From an uncultured Roseobacter sp. (GTDB lineage: Bacteria > Pseudomonadota > Alphaproteobacteria > Rhodobacterales > Rhodobacteraceae): a stretch of 64,000 nucleotides of DNA. The stretch covers positions 372,001 through 436,000 of the forward strand of contig NZ_CANLNE010000003.1 in NCBI RefSeq assembly GCF_947492555.1, in the 5' to 3' direction. The notes beneath the pieces are model-generated. The model saw nothing but the letters and a program-made list of their open reading frames with translations. It was not told the DNA's origin and ran no database searches. Positions 47,948-56,071 of the stretch are shown piece by piece (the first letter of the stretch is position 1; each line of letters begins with the position of its first letter). Made by a program: the position numbers and the translations under genes.

Positions 47948-48934
47948 TCACCCCAGACTGACGCTGGCCGCGCTCTCCGGCAGCTCCTCATCAAAGAGAC
48001 GCTGGTAGAATTCCGCGACGGTTTGTCGCTCCAGCTCGTCACATTTGTTGAGAAAGCTCAGACGGAACGCATAGCCGACATTGCGGAAAATCTCAGCGTT
48101 CTGCGCCCAAGCAATCACCGTCCGCGGCGACATTACGGTCGACAGATCGCCGTTCATGAAGGCGGTGCGCGTCAGGTCCGCCACGGTGACCATCTGCTTG
48201 ACGATCTTGCGGCCCTTCTCGGTGTTGTAGTGCGGGTTCTTCGACAGAACGATGGCGGTTTCGGCATCGATGCTGAGGTAGTTCAGCGTGGCGACCAGCG
48301 ACCAGCGGTCCATCTGACCCTGGTTGATCTGCTGGGTGCCGTGATAGAGGCCGGTGGTGTCGCCGAGGCCCACGGTGTTGGCGGTTGCAAAGATGCGGAA
48401 GTATGGGTGCGGCGTGATCACCTGATTCTGGTCGAGCAGCGTCAGCTTGCCGTCCACCTCCAGCACCCGCTGGATCACGAACATCACATCCGCCCGGCCC
48501 GCATCATATTCGTCAAAGACAATTGCCGTGGGGTTTCGCAGGGCCCAAGGCAGGATACCTTCCTGAAAATCAGTGACTTGCTTGCCGTCTTTCAACTTGA
48601 TCGCATCCTTGCCGATCAGGTCAATCCGGCTGATGTGACTATCGAGGTTCACGCGCACGGCGGGCCAGTTGAGGCGCGCGGCCACCTGTTCGATATGCGT
48701 GGACTTGCCCGTGCCGTGGTAACCCTGGATCATCACGCGGCGGTTGTGCGCAAAACCTGCCAGAATCGCGAGCGTCGTGTCGGGGTCGAACTTATATGTC
48801 GTGTCCAGATCAGGCACACGGTCGCTGCGGTCTGCAAAGCCTTTGACGACCATATCCGTATCAATGCCAAAGACGTCGCGGACGTGGATCTCTTCGGTGG
48901 GCTTTGTGTTGATGTCCAGTGCGCCGTCGGCCAT
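47948..48934 (-). CDS. cobS: Aerobic cobaltochelatase subunit CobS (AAA+ ATPase)
   Basis: MoxR-like AAA+ ATPase that works with CobT to drive cobalt insertion by CobN. 328 residues with Walker A GYHGTGKS (71-78), Walker [10 protein letters not shown], sensor-1 FRIFATANT and an arginine region near [11 protein letters not shown]. First gene of the cobS/racemase-like/cobT group, preceded by a terminator that isolates it from the J-domain gene. Magnesium chelatase BchI-like relatives exist, but adjacency to cobT settles the call. Confidence 0.94.
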   Translation of the reverse strand: MADGALDINTKPTEEIHVRDVFGIDTDMVVKGFADRSDRVPDLDTTYKFDPDTTLAILAGFAHNRRVMIQGYHGTGKSTHIEQVAARLNWPAVRVNLDSHISRIDLIGKDAIKLKDGKQVTDFQEGILPWALRNPTAIVFDEYDAGRADVMFVIQRVLEVDGKLTLLDQNQVITPHPYFRIFATANTVGLGDTTGLYHGTQQINQGQMDRWSLVATLNYLSIDAETAIVLSKNPHYNTEKGRKIVKQMVTVADLTRTAFMNGDLSTVMSPRTVIAWAQNAEIFRNVGYAFRLSFLNKCDELERQTVAEFYQRLFDEELPESAASVSLG

Positions 48935-48949
48935 GAGGTCATACCCCTT

Positions 48950-48983
48950 TACAAAAATGCGAAAAGCGGGCCGCGCAGGCCCG
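48950..48983 (-). terminator. Terminator after the J-domain gene (minus strand)
   Basis: Read on the minus strand, the stem CGGGCC/GGCCCG (5-base loop) is followed by CTTTTCGCATTTTTG. It lies between the J-domain gene stop and the cobS start and separates the two transcripts. Confidence 0.75.
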
Positions 48984-49058
48984 GATCATCTGGTGCAACA
49001 TATATTGCGCAGGTGCAAGGGGAAGGGGCGGTCCAGTTGGGCGAAAGTGATGGTGCCA

Positions 49059-49685
49059 TCAATCCTTGAAGTTGCGGCTGCCCTTGATCTGATCCCAGGC
49101 CCAGACAACTTCCTGAAGCTGTTCTTCCTGGCTGCGGTCACCGCCATTCATATCCGGGTGCAACACCTTGATCAGCGCCTTGTAAGCCTTGCGCACTTCC
49201 GGCTTGGTCCAGGTGTCCTTGGCCTCAAGAATCTCCAGCGCGCGCCGTTCGGTGGGCGGCAGGCGGCGGCCCGCCTGTGCGCCGCGTCCCGGGTTTTGCG
49301 TGGCATTCGCGCCCAGCACCTGATGCGGGTCTTCGATGCCCAGACGCGCCCAGGCGCGTGCCTCCGGGTCGCCCATCGGTTTTGTATTCCGTTCCCAAAC
49401 CTTGTCCTTTGACATCTGGGCGTTGAGCTCGGCCTCGGTGGTGCCGTCAAAGAAGTTCCACTTCAGATTGTACTCACGCACATGGGCCTGACAGAACCAG
49501 AAGAAGTCATCCAGAACATCGGGTGCTTTTGGCGCGCGATACTTGCCCGGCTCGTTGCATCCCTCGTGATCGCAGACGCGTGTCGACGTCTCCGAGGCAC
49601 CGGACATGCCACGCCGACCACGTGGGTTTTTCTTCTTGGAAGAAGAGACGGACATATCGAATCCAAAGGGATCTTGTTTTGGCAT
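49059..49685 (-). CDS. C-terminal J-domain protein
   Basis: Co-chaperone-like protein of 208 residues with the J domain at the C-terminus (about 150-205) rather than the N-terminus. The HPD tripeptide that stimulates DnaK is at 176-178 (LIKVLHPDMNGGD). The N-terminal half has a possible metal site: CDHEGC (Cys38, Cys43) with FCQAH (Cys65, His68). In this order such a protein often sits beside cobS. A specific client is unknown. The start at ATG 49685 follows AGGTG. Confidence 0.85.
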   Translation of the reverse strand: MPKQDPFGFDMSVSSSKKKNPRGRRGMSGASETSTRVCDHEGCNEPGKYRAPKAPDVLDDFFWFCQAHVREYNLKWNFFDGTTEAELNAQMSKDKVWERNTKPMGDPEARAWARLGIEDPHQVLGANATQNPGRGAQAGRRLPPTERRALEILEAKDTWTKPEVRKAYKALIKVLHPDMNGGDRSQEEQLQEVVWAWDQIKGSRNFKD

Positions 49686-49759
49686 ATTGGCACCTATACG
49701 AGTCGAGGCCGCTTAGTTTAGACTGCACACGGAAAGAGTGAAGGGGTCTGGGCAAAAAA

Positions 49760-50017
49760 ATGTCGAAACGACAAGAGATTGAAGATCGGTTGCGTGAAGC
49801 TTTTGCGCCCCACATGTTGGAAGTTGTCGATGACAGCGAGAGCCACCGCGGCCACGCAGGGTATCCGGAGGGTGGTGAAAGCCATTTTAACGTGGCGATC
49901 CGGGCAGATCAGTTCAAGGGCATGACCCGGGTGGCGCGCCATCGGGCGATTCATGCAGCGCTCGGGCCACAGCTTATCTCGGAAATCCACGCCCTGGCGA
50001 TTGACGCAGACGTTTAA
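49760..50017 (+). CDS. bolA: BolA family protein
   Basis: 85-residue BolA-fold protein. The signature is ESHFNVAIRADQFKGMTRVARHRAIHAAL, with SHRGHAGYPEGGESH giving the His-rich loop before it. BolA proteins pair with monothiol glutaredoxins around a [2Fe-2S] cluster and affect stress morphology. Diverges from the J-domain gene across a 74-bp promoter region and converges on the DUF4177 gene 9 bp away. Confidence 0.92.
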   Translation: MSKRQEIEDRLREAFAPHMLEVVDDSESHRGHAGYPEGGESHFNVAIRADQFKGMTRVARHRAIHAALGPQLISEIHALAIDADV

Positions 50018-50026
50018 GGTCGCCGG

Positions 50027-50485
50027 TCAGCTATCTGATTTTTCTTCTTTTCTGACGGCTGCCAGTTTTTTCAGCGAGCTGGTCATACCAGAGACTTCAC
50101 TGGCCTCCTCAACGCCATTGTCGCTGAGCATCCGGCTGGCGCCTGCGCTTTGAGAGGCGTCGTCTTCCGGTGTCTGGGGCGTGGCGAGCGGCGGTTCCGC
50201 GCGTTCTGCCGCGACTGGCACAATGATGCTGGCGGGGTCGGGCAAAGCTTCGTCCAGCGGTTTGCGGAAGACCAGGACATTGCGCCAGTTCGTGGTGGTC
50301 GAGGCCAGCCCGGAGCGTTCGACAGAGGGCAGGGTTTCGGCACGCTGATATTCCCAGCCCTCGGCGGCCATCTGGTTCATGACGTCTTCCAGCGCATGGG
50401 AAAACCGGTCCTCTGGAGACTTGATCCCCTTTGCCTTCACGCCCCGGTTAGGGGCGCTGATCACCCGGTACTGATACTGTGGCAT
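50027..50485 (-). CDS. DUF4177-containing protein
   Basis: 152-residue protein from ATG 50485, chosen because GGGAGA precedes it by about nine bases. The N-terminal half (about 1-75) matches the DUF4177 pattern: YQYRVISAP..., then ALEDVMNQMAAEGWEYQRAETLP and NVLVFRKP. The rest is a low-complexity Pro/Ala/Glu tail ending in a basic helix. Function is unknown. No signal peptide or membrane helix. Confidence 0.72.
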   Translation of the reverse strand: MPQYQYRVISAPNRGVKAKGIKSPEDRFSHALEDVMNQMAAEGWEYQRAETLPSVERSGLASTTTNWRNVLVFRKPLDEALPDPASIIVPVAAERAEPPLATPQTPEDDASQSAGASRMLSDNGVEEASEVSGMTSSLKKLAAVRKEEKSDS

Positions 50486-50613
50486 TTGGCCGGTCTCCCG
50501 CATTGTGATCTGTTTTATAGCAAGTCGGTCCGGCGCCGCCAATTGAATGTCGGCGGGCGCCCATTTGGTCACTGATTTTTAGTGGTACCGCGTCGCGTTT
50601 GCGCAGGTCGCGA

Positions 50614-52125
50614 TCAGCCCTTCAGTTTCTGCGCCACCAGTTGGTTCACGGCTTTGGGATTGGCCTTACCGCCCGTGGCCTTCATCACCTGTCCCACGAA
50701 CCAGCCCGCGAGCTTGGGGTTTTCCTGTGCCTTGGCAACCTGGTCTGGGTTGGCCGCGATGATCTCATCCACGGCGGCTTCGATGGCACCGGTATCGGTC
50801 ACCTGCTTCATGCCGCGCGCCTCGACGATCTCTGCCGGGTCGCCCCCTTCGGTGTAGACGATTTCAAAGAGGTCCTTGGCAATCTTGCCGGAAATCGCGT
50901 CAGACGCGATGAGGTCGATGACCCCCCCAAGCTGCGCTGGGGAGACAGGGCTGTCGGTGATGTCGGTGTCGTCTTTCTTGAGGCGACCAAAAAGCTCGTT
51001 GATCACCCAGTTCGCCGCCATCTTGCCGTCACGGCCTGCAGCTACGGCTTCGAAGTAACCTGCGGAGTCGAGATCGGCAGTCAGTACTGACGCGTCATAA
51101 TCCGACAGACCGAAATCGCTGATAAATCGCGCCTTCTTGGCGTCCGGCAGTTCCGGCAGATTTGCGCCGATCTCATCAACCCAGGCTTGTTCGATCACCA
51201 GGGGCAGTAAATCGGGGTCCGGGAAGTACCGGTAGTCATGCGCCTCTTCCTTGGACCGCATGGAGCGCGTTTCGTTCTTGTCCGGATCATAGAGTCGGGT
51301 TTCCTGATCCACGGTGCCACCCGCTTCGACAATCGCGATCTGGCGGCGTGCCTCTACGTCGATTGCCTGCTGGATGAAGCGCATGGAGTTCATGTTCTTG
51401 ATCTCGCAGCGGGTGCCCAGATGGCTGAAATCCTGTGTCGCCTGATATTTTTCATACTGGCCCGGACGGCAGATCGATACGTTCACATCCGCACGCATTG
51501 CGCCTGATTGCATGTCACCGTTGCAGGTGCCGAGATAGCGCAGGATCTGGCGCAGCTTGCTTAAGTAGGCGGCGGCCTCTTCGGGGCCGCGAATGTCAGG
51601 GCGGCTGACGATCTCCATCAGCGCAACGCCGGTCCGATTGAGGTCCACAAAGGACATATTCGGGTCCATGTCGTGGATGGATTTGCCTGCGTCCTGTTCG
51701 AGATGGATGCGTTCGACGCGGACCAGCCGCGCGGTACCGTCACCCATTTCCACCAGCACTTCCCCTTCGCCCACGATGGGGTGATAGAGTTGCGAAATCT
51801 GATAGCCCTGCGGCAGGTCGGGGTAGAAATAGTTCTTGCGATCGAAGGCGCTCTCCAGATGGATTTCCGCTTTCAGCCCCAGCCCGGTGCGCACCGCCTG
51901 TTCGACGCAGTATTCATTGATCGTGGGCAGCATGCCCGGCATGGCCGCGTCGACGAAGGACACATTGCTGTTGGGCTCCGCGCCGAACCTGGTGGAGGCT
52001 GCGGAAAAGAGTTTCGCCTTGGACGTGACCTGCGCATGCACCTCCATGCCGATGACCAGCTCCCAGTCGTGTTTCGCGCCGGAAATGACTTTGGGTTTGG
52101 GGGTGTCGTAGGTCAGATCCAGCAT
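50614..52125 (-). CDS. gatB: Asp-tRNA(Asn)/Glu-tRNA(Gln) amidotransferase subunit B
   Basis: B subunit of GatCAB, which converts mischarged Glu-tRNA(Gln) and Asp-tRNA(Asn). 503 residues: kinase-like cradle domain with [59 protein letters not shown] and RCEIKNMNS, and the C-terminal tail/YqeY-like domain ([23 protein letters not shown]). GAGGG precedes the ATG. gatA and gatC are not in the window. Confidence 0.97.
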   Translation of the reverse strand: MLDLTYDTPKPKVISGAKHDWELVIGMEVHAQVTSKAKLFSAASTRFGAEPNSNVSFVDAAMPGMLPTINEYCVEQAVRTGLGLKAEIHLESAFDRKNYFYPDLPQGYQISQLYHPIVGEGEVLVEMGDGTARLVRVERIHLEQDAGKSIHDMDPNMSFVDLNRTGVALMEIVSRPDIRGPEEAAAYLSKLRQILRYLGTCNGDMQSGAMRADVNVSICRPGQYEKYQATQDFSHLGTRCEIKNMNSMRFIQQAIDVEARRQIAIVEAGGTVDQETRLYDPDKNETRSMRSKEEAHDYRYFPDPDLLPLVIEQAWVDEIGANLPELPDAKKARFISDFGLSDYDASVLTADLDSAGYFEAVAAGRDGKMAANWVINELFGRLKKDDTDITDSPVSPAQLGGVIDLIASDAISGKIAKDLFEIVYTEGGDPAEIVEARGMKQVTDTGAIEAAVDEIIAANPDQVAKAQENPKLAGWFVGQVMKATGGKANPKAVNQLVAQKLKG

Positions 52126-52211
52126 CGTGGTCCCTCATGCGGCAGGTCTCGGTGTGGAACCGGGTTTAGGCCAGCATGCGCAGTGCTGCAAGCCCCCGTC
52201 GCGGGTGTCCA

Positions 52212-52697
52212 TCAATGGGTGCTTGGGAGATCGCGCCAGCGCAGTTGCACGGTATCTCCCGCGCTGTCTGGCAGGGCGTCGGCTGGCACCATGCGGGCTT
52301 CGCTGGTAAAGTTATCCTTGATCCGTACGACAATCAGACAACAAAACGGGAGCGACATATCAACACTGACGACATCGTGGGGTCCGTGTGGTGCGATGGT
52401 GATCAGTTGAGCAGGTTTGCAGTCATCGTGACAACGAACCGGTCCTCGCGTCGGCAAATCAAAGGCGATGGCGACGTGCAGGCGGGCGATGCCCTCGTAT
52501 ATCGGCAGATGCTCGCCCGTTAGCTCGAAATAGGCGCGGGCAGACTGTAGCAGGCGCATGTACAATGTGTGCAGCCGGGCCGCAGGGTCATCGGAGGGCG
52601 CGGTGCACGTATCTCCATGCGGCGGCGTGCCCTTGCGATGCCAGTCAATCCAGTCTCCACTGTCCCAGTGGGTGGCGTCTGCGGGTATCGTGCCCAT
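52212..52697 (-). CDS. Unknown soluble protein
   Basis: 161-residue protein from ATG 52697, preceded by AAGGAAG; a longer in-frame reading would run into the neighbouring gene. It has Trp-rich N-terminal segments (HWDSGDWIDWHRKG), several Cys (HGDTCTAP, RCHDDCKP, FCCLIVV) and no signal peptide or membrane helix. I recognise no family. It starts 20 bp after the stop of the next upstream gene on the same strand, so the two are probably co-transcribed. Confidence 0.55.
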   Translation of the reverse strand: MGTIPADATHWDSGDWIDWHRKGTPPHGDTCTAPSDDPAARLHTLYMRLLQSARAYFELTGEHLPIYEGIARLHVAIAFDLPTRGPVRCHDDCKPAQLITIAPHGPHDVVSVDMSLPFCCLIVVRIKDNFTSEARMVPADALPDSAGDTVQLRWRDLPSTH

Positions 52698-52717
52698 GAT
52701 GCTTCCTTTCGACGGGT

Positions 52718-53992
52718 TCAGGTTGGTTCGGTCACGGGACCGTTGGCGGTGAAAATGATGCGTTTGCCCTGCGCGATCTCCCGGCGAAAGAGATCGGCGA
52801 TGATGCGCAGAGCTTCGGCTTGGCCTGCCGCCGCGAAGCCACGCGGGGAATGCACCCGCAGATTGTTGTCGAAGCCGGTCGCGGCGTGGGCCCATATCAG
52901 CGGATGCAATTCGGTCATATGCGTGCGCACGATCCAATCGGCACAGGCCGCGATTTGTGATCGCGCCTGATCGGCGGGATCGTAGCCGCTGAAATTGCTG
53001 CCGACGGTATTGGCGCAATAGGCGGCGAGCAGGTTGACGGTGTATTGATGTGGCTTGCGATCCAGGATGTCGTGCAGCCCTTCAACGAAAAACTCGAGAT
53101 CCAGTTCCGCGCAGGCTGTGTCATCCCCTGAGAGAGCGTCAAACATAACCCAGGTGTAAGCCCCTGCGCCCCAGGTCGCCTGGGTACGGGCCGCAGTCCG
53201 CCGGGCTTCAAGCTCAAGCCGGGCATGGGTGCCGAACCAGCGTGGGCTGAGGTAGTTGCCAAGCGCCCGCATTGGGCCAGGGTTGCCCGGATCAAGATCA
53301 ATCAATGTTTCGTAGTCGCGGGCCAGATCATCCGGCGTGCCGCGCCCGGCACCATGCAGCGCACATTTTGCGGCGGCCAGAACAGGCGAGAATATCTCTC
53401 GCATATCGAACGGCATAAGGATGTCACGTGCACGGTCGAAATGCGCATTAAAGGCCTCGCGGTTGCGATGCGGTATCTGGCTGTCCCATCCCGTGCCACG
53501 CCACGCCCATGCGATGTCCATATGCGCCTGGGCCACGATAGTGGCTAGGGTCACGTCATTCTCAGCGTCCGAGAGCATCAGCTCCAACGCTTCGATCCCG
53601 CTCAACAACGGGGCGCCGCGCGCAGGCCGTCCATCGAAGAGGGCATGCTCCACCGCGAGCACAACATCCGAGCGCGCGCCATAGCTCAGTAGATCGGCAA
53701 CCGGCATGCCGCCCGGCGTGGCCCGCCGCACGGTTTCGGCGAGGCGAATGCCCTCGGCCAATTCCATCCATCGATCCTGACGTGCGAGAAACTGGCCGCG
53801 CAACTGATGCGTGTCGCGGGCATTCTCTTCTTCGGTCGGATTCGGACAGGCGATCATGAGAGCACTTTCCGGGCGGGTAGGTCTTTGCAGGCCCGCATGG
53901 ATCGGCCTGTCCATACTCTGTTCAGCAGGGGTAGGCGCAGATCGACGCAAATGGGCCAAGGCAGTTTTGGCGTAACGGTGCAGCAGCGACAT
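52718..53992 (-). CDS. Unknown protein, helical, possibly TPR-like
   Basis: 424-residue soluble protein. The ATG follows GGAAG with six bases spacing. The sequence is Ala/Arg-rich and mostly helical in pattern, with segments reminiscent of tetratricopeptide repeats (DYETLIDLDPGNPGPMRALGNYLSPRW). Two Trp-rich helices follow (AHMDIAWAWRGTGWDSQ, MTELHPLIWAHAATGFDN). No catalytic motif, signal peptide or membrane helix is seen. It is paired with the 161-residue gene downstream. Function unknown. Confidence 0.6.
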   Translation of the reverse strand: MSLLHRYAKTALAHLRRSAPTPAEQSMDRPIHAGLQRPTRPESALMIACPNPTEEENARDTHQLRGQFLARQDRWMELAEGIRLAETVRRATPGGMPVADLLSYGARSDVVLAVEHALFDGRPARGAPLLSGIEALELMLSDAENDVTLATIVAQAHMDIAWAWRGTGWDSQIPHRNREAFNAHFDRARDILMPFDMREIFSPVLAAAKCALHGAGRGTPDDLARDYETLIDLDPGNPGPMRALGNYLSPRWFGTHARLELEARRTAARTQATWGAGAYTWVMFDALSGDDTACAELDLEFFVEGLHDILDRKPHQYTVNLLAAYCANTVGSNFSGYDPADQARSQIAACADWIVRTHMTELHPLIWAHAATGFDNNLRVHSPRGFAAAGQAEALRIIADLFRREIAQGKRIIFTANGPVTEPT

Positions 53993-54236
53993 TTAAAACT
54001 TCCAACTTGGTACGCTGTGAAGGATGCCGGTTGTTTGGGGCTGAAACATGGCACCGGCACGGAGATATCTCGTTGATTGCGCCGGGACGCAGAGACAATG
54101 AAGTGCGGTTGTTTATCATTTGGTAACGATGATTTTGTCTGGTTTCACGCGGGGGTTGAGCGGATTTGTGACTGCGCTGTTTGATGCACGGCAGAGGTGC
54201 TTGCACCTTGGGCCAGTCTCGTCGCATAGAGGCTGA

Positions 54237-54899
54237 ATGAAGATGATCCTGACCTTTGTTGCGGGCCTGATGTGCCTGCCGACGAGCCCGGTCTTTGCAC
54301 AAGCTACCCAGGCGGCAGAGGCGCGTGAACCACTGCCAAGTATGCGGTGGAGCCACATGGAAAACCACACCCTGTGGAACGCGGCGGCCCTGCGCGCATT
54401 GCAAAGTCATGGCCAGGCGCTGGTGAATATGGTGCCTGCGGATATCGCCGACTGGTGTCCTTATTATGAAGTGGCAGGTACCGCTGGGCGCGAGGCTTTC
54501 TGGGTAGGGTTCATGTCCGCGCTTGCGAAACATGAAAGCACCTACAAACCCTGGGCCGTCGGGGGCGATGGCAAGTGGTATGGGTTGTTGCAGATCGCCC
54601 CGGCGACTGCACGTGGCTACGAATGCCGCGCTGGCAGCGGTGAGGCGTTGAAGGATGGCGGTGACAACCTCAGCTGCGCCATCCGCATCATGGCGGTTAC
54701 GGTACCGCGTGACGGGGTGATTGCGGGCCGGGATACCAAATGGCGCGGCGTGGCAGCGGATTGGGGTCCGATGCGGGTGCCGTCCAAACGCCGCGACATC
54801 GCCGCCTGGGTCAAGGAGCAGCCCTATTGCGCGGCGCCGCCAACACCGGTCCGGGCCGCGCGCAGCAGGCCCCGTCAAACCCACGGGGAAGATCGCTAG
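54237..54899 (+). CDS. Exported lytic transglycosylase (SLT-like)
   Basis: Periplasmic peptidoglycan-cleaving enzyme candidate of 220 residues with signal peptide about 1-21 (LTFVAGLMCLPTSPVFA). The SLT core is visible: the catalytic Glu100 in LAKHESTYKPWAVG and the GLLQIAPATARGY motif after it, which pair as E-S and G-L-x-Q-I in the family. Cys74 and Cys residues near 130 and 143 could form disulfides. Its stop is two bases from that of a converging gene. The C-terminus is basic and Pro-rich. Confidence 0.8.
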   Translation: MKMILTFVAGLMCLPTSPVFAQATQAAEAREPLPSMRWSHMENHTLWNAAALRALQSHGQALVNMVPADIADWCPYYEVAGTAGREAFWVGFMSALAKHESTYKPWAVGGDGKWYGLLQIAPATARGYECRAGSGEALKDGGDNLSCAIRIMAVTVPRDGVIAGRDTKWRGVAADWGPMRVPSKRRDIAAWVKEQPYCAAPPTPVRAARSRPRQTHGEDR

Positions 54900-54900
54900 A

Positions 54901-55368
54901 TCAGCCGATCAGCGAAAAATGATGCCGTTCGGTTCGGATGCCAAACGCCTGCAGGGCGTCCTCGAAACGCTGGTGAGGTGGCGTGCATTCATAAGGCAGA
55001 CGGATTTTGCGCCCCGAGGTCAGCACCGCCGTTGCCCGGACCGAAAAATCGAGACGGGTGTCGAGCCTCATGTGATCCACCTCCGACCAGCTTAGTGCAG
55101 CCTCTCGCCTGCCGGTGGACCAGTAGATGCCCTCCGTGTCCATGGTCAGCCCGGCGGCGGGGTTGGCGTAAAGCTCCCAGAGCGCGGGCAGTGTAAAAAG
55201 CGCCACGATCCCCATCAGCCAGGGCGCGGCCTCGACCCAGAGGATGGCGAGCAGCAAGACCGTCCAGACGCCAAGAACCGCCCAGAGCGTTGCCCGATTG
55301 CGGCCCTGACGTTGATAGCTGAACGGCTCAGCGGCCACCCGTGACGTCCAGCGTCGATCCGGTGACAT
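54901..55368 (-). CDS. Small membrane protein with PH-like soluble part
   Basis: 155 residues from ATG 55368, preceded by GAGG at six bases; it overlaps the end of the SDR gene by 41 bases. Two adjacent hydrophobic helices (LWAVLGVWTVLLLAILWV and WLMGIVALFTLPALWELYA) are followed by a beta-rich segment (GLTMDTEGIYWSTGRREAALSWSEVDHMRLDTRL) of the kind seen in bacterial PH/YcxB-like domains. That resemblance is a pattern impression only. Likely co-translated with the upstream SDR. Confidence 0.55.
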   Translation of the reverse strand: MSPDRRWTSRVAAEPFSYQRQGRNRATLWAVLGVWTVLLLAILWVEAAPWLMGIVALFTLPALWELYANPAAGLTMDTEGIYWSTGRREAALSWSEVDHMRLDTRLDFSVRATAVLTSGRKIRLPYECTPPHQRFEDALQAFGIRTERHHFSLIG

Positions 55369-56068
55369 AGCTGGCCTCATCCGTGAGCAGCCAGACGGCT
55401 GCCTGCGCCACTTCTTCGGCGGAGCCCTTGCGCTTCATTGGCACCATATGCGCCAGCCGGTCCGCACGGCCCGGTTCGCCGCCCTTGGCGTGCAATTCCG
55501 TTTCGATCAACCCGGGACGGATCGCCATGACGCGGATGTTGTCCGCTGCAACTTCGTCGGACAAGCCCTTGGTAAAGCAGTCAATTGCGGCCTTGGAGGC
55601 CGCGTAGTCCACATATTGGTTACCCGACCCCAGACGTGCGGCGGCGGAGGAGATGTTGACGATCACACCGCCGTCGCCCTGCGCCTGCATCCGCAGCACC
55701 GCCTCCTTGGCGACCAGCATCGCGCCGATCACATTGATGTCGAACATCCGTCTCAGCCGGGCGTGATCCATATCGGTCAGCTTGGCGGTTTGATCGACCA
55801 CACCGGCGTTGTTGATCAGCGCGTCGAGACGACCGAATTCGGCATCAACCTTGGTATAGACATCCGCGATGGCCTCGGGGTCCGACACATCGCCGGGGCA
55901 CAGGATGACCTTTGCGCCTGCCGCACGGCACTCTGCGGAGACGGCTTCGGCCCCGGTGGTATCGGTGCGGAAGTTCAGTGCCAGATCATAACCTTTTTGG
56001 GCCGCGATACGCGCGCAGGCGGCACCAATGCCGGCAGAGCCGCCGGTAATGAGCAGGACAGGTTTCAT
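55328..56068 (-). CDS. SDR-family oxidoreductase
   Basis: Classical short-chain dehydrogenase/reductase of 246 residues. NAD(P)-binding TGGSAGIG (8-15), NNAG, catalytic Ser in NISSAAARLG and the Tyr-x-x-x-Lys pair in YVDYAASKAAID. The C-terminus YVTGSTLDVTGGR is typical of FabG-like members. Substrate is unknown; no fatty-acid genes are nearby, so FabG itself is unlikely. It starts 3 bp after the pepN stop on the same strand. Confidence 0.9.
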   Translation of the reverse strand: MKPVLLITGGSAGIGAACARIAAQKGYDLALNFRTDTTGAEAVSAECRAAGAKVILCPGDVSDPEAIADVYTKVDAEFGRLDALINNAGVVDQTAKLTDMDHARLRRMFDINVIGAMLVAKEAVLRMQAQGDGGVIVNISSAAARLGSGNQYVDYAASKAAIDCFTKGLSDEVAADNIRVMAIRPGLIETELHAKGGEPGRADRLAHMVPMKRKGSAEEVAQAAVWLLTDEASYVTGSTLDVTGGR

Positions 56069-56071
56069 AGG

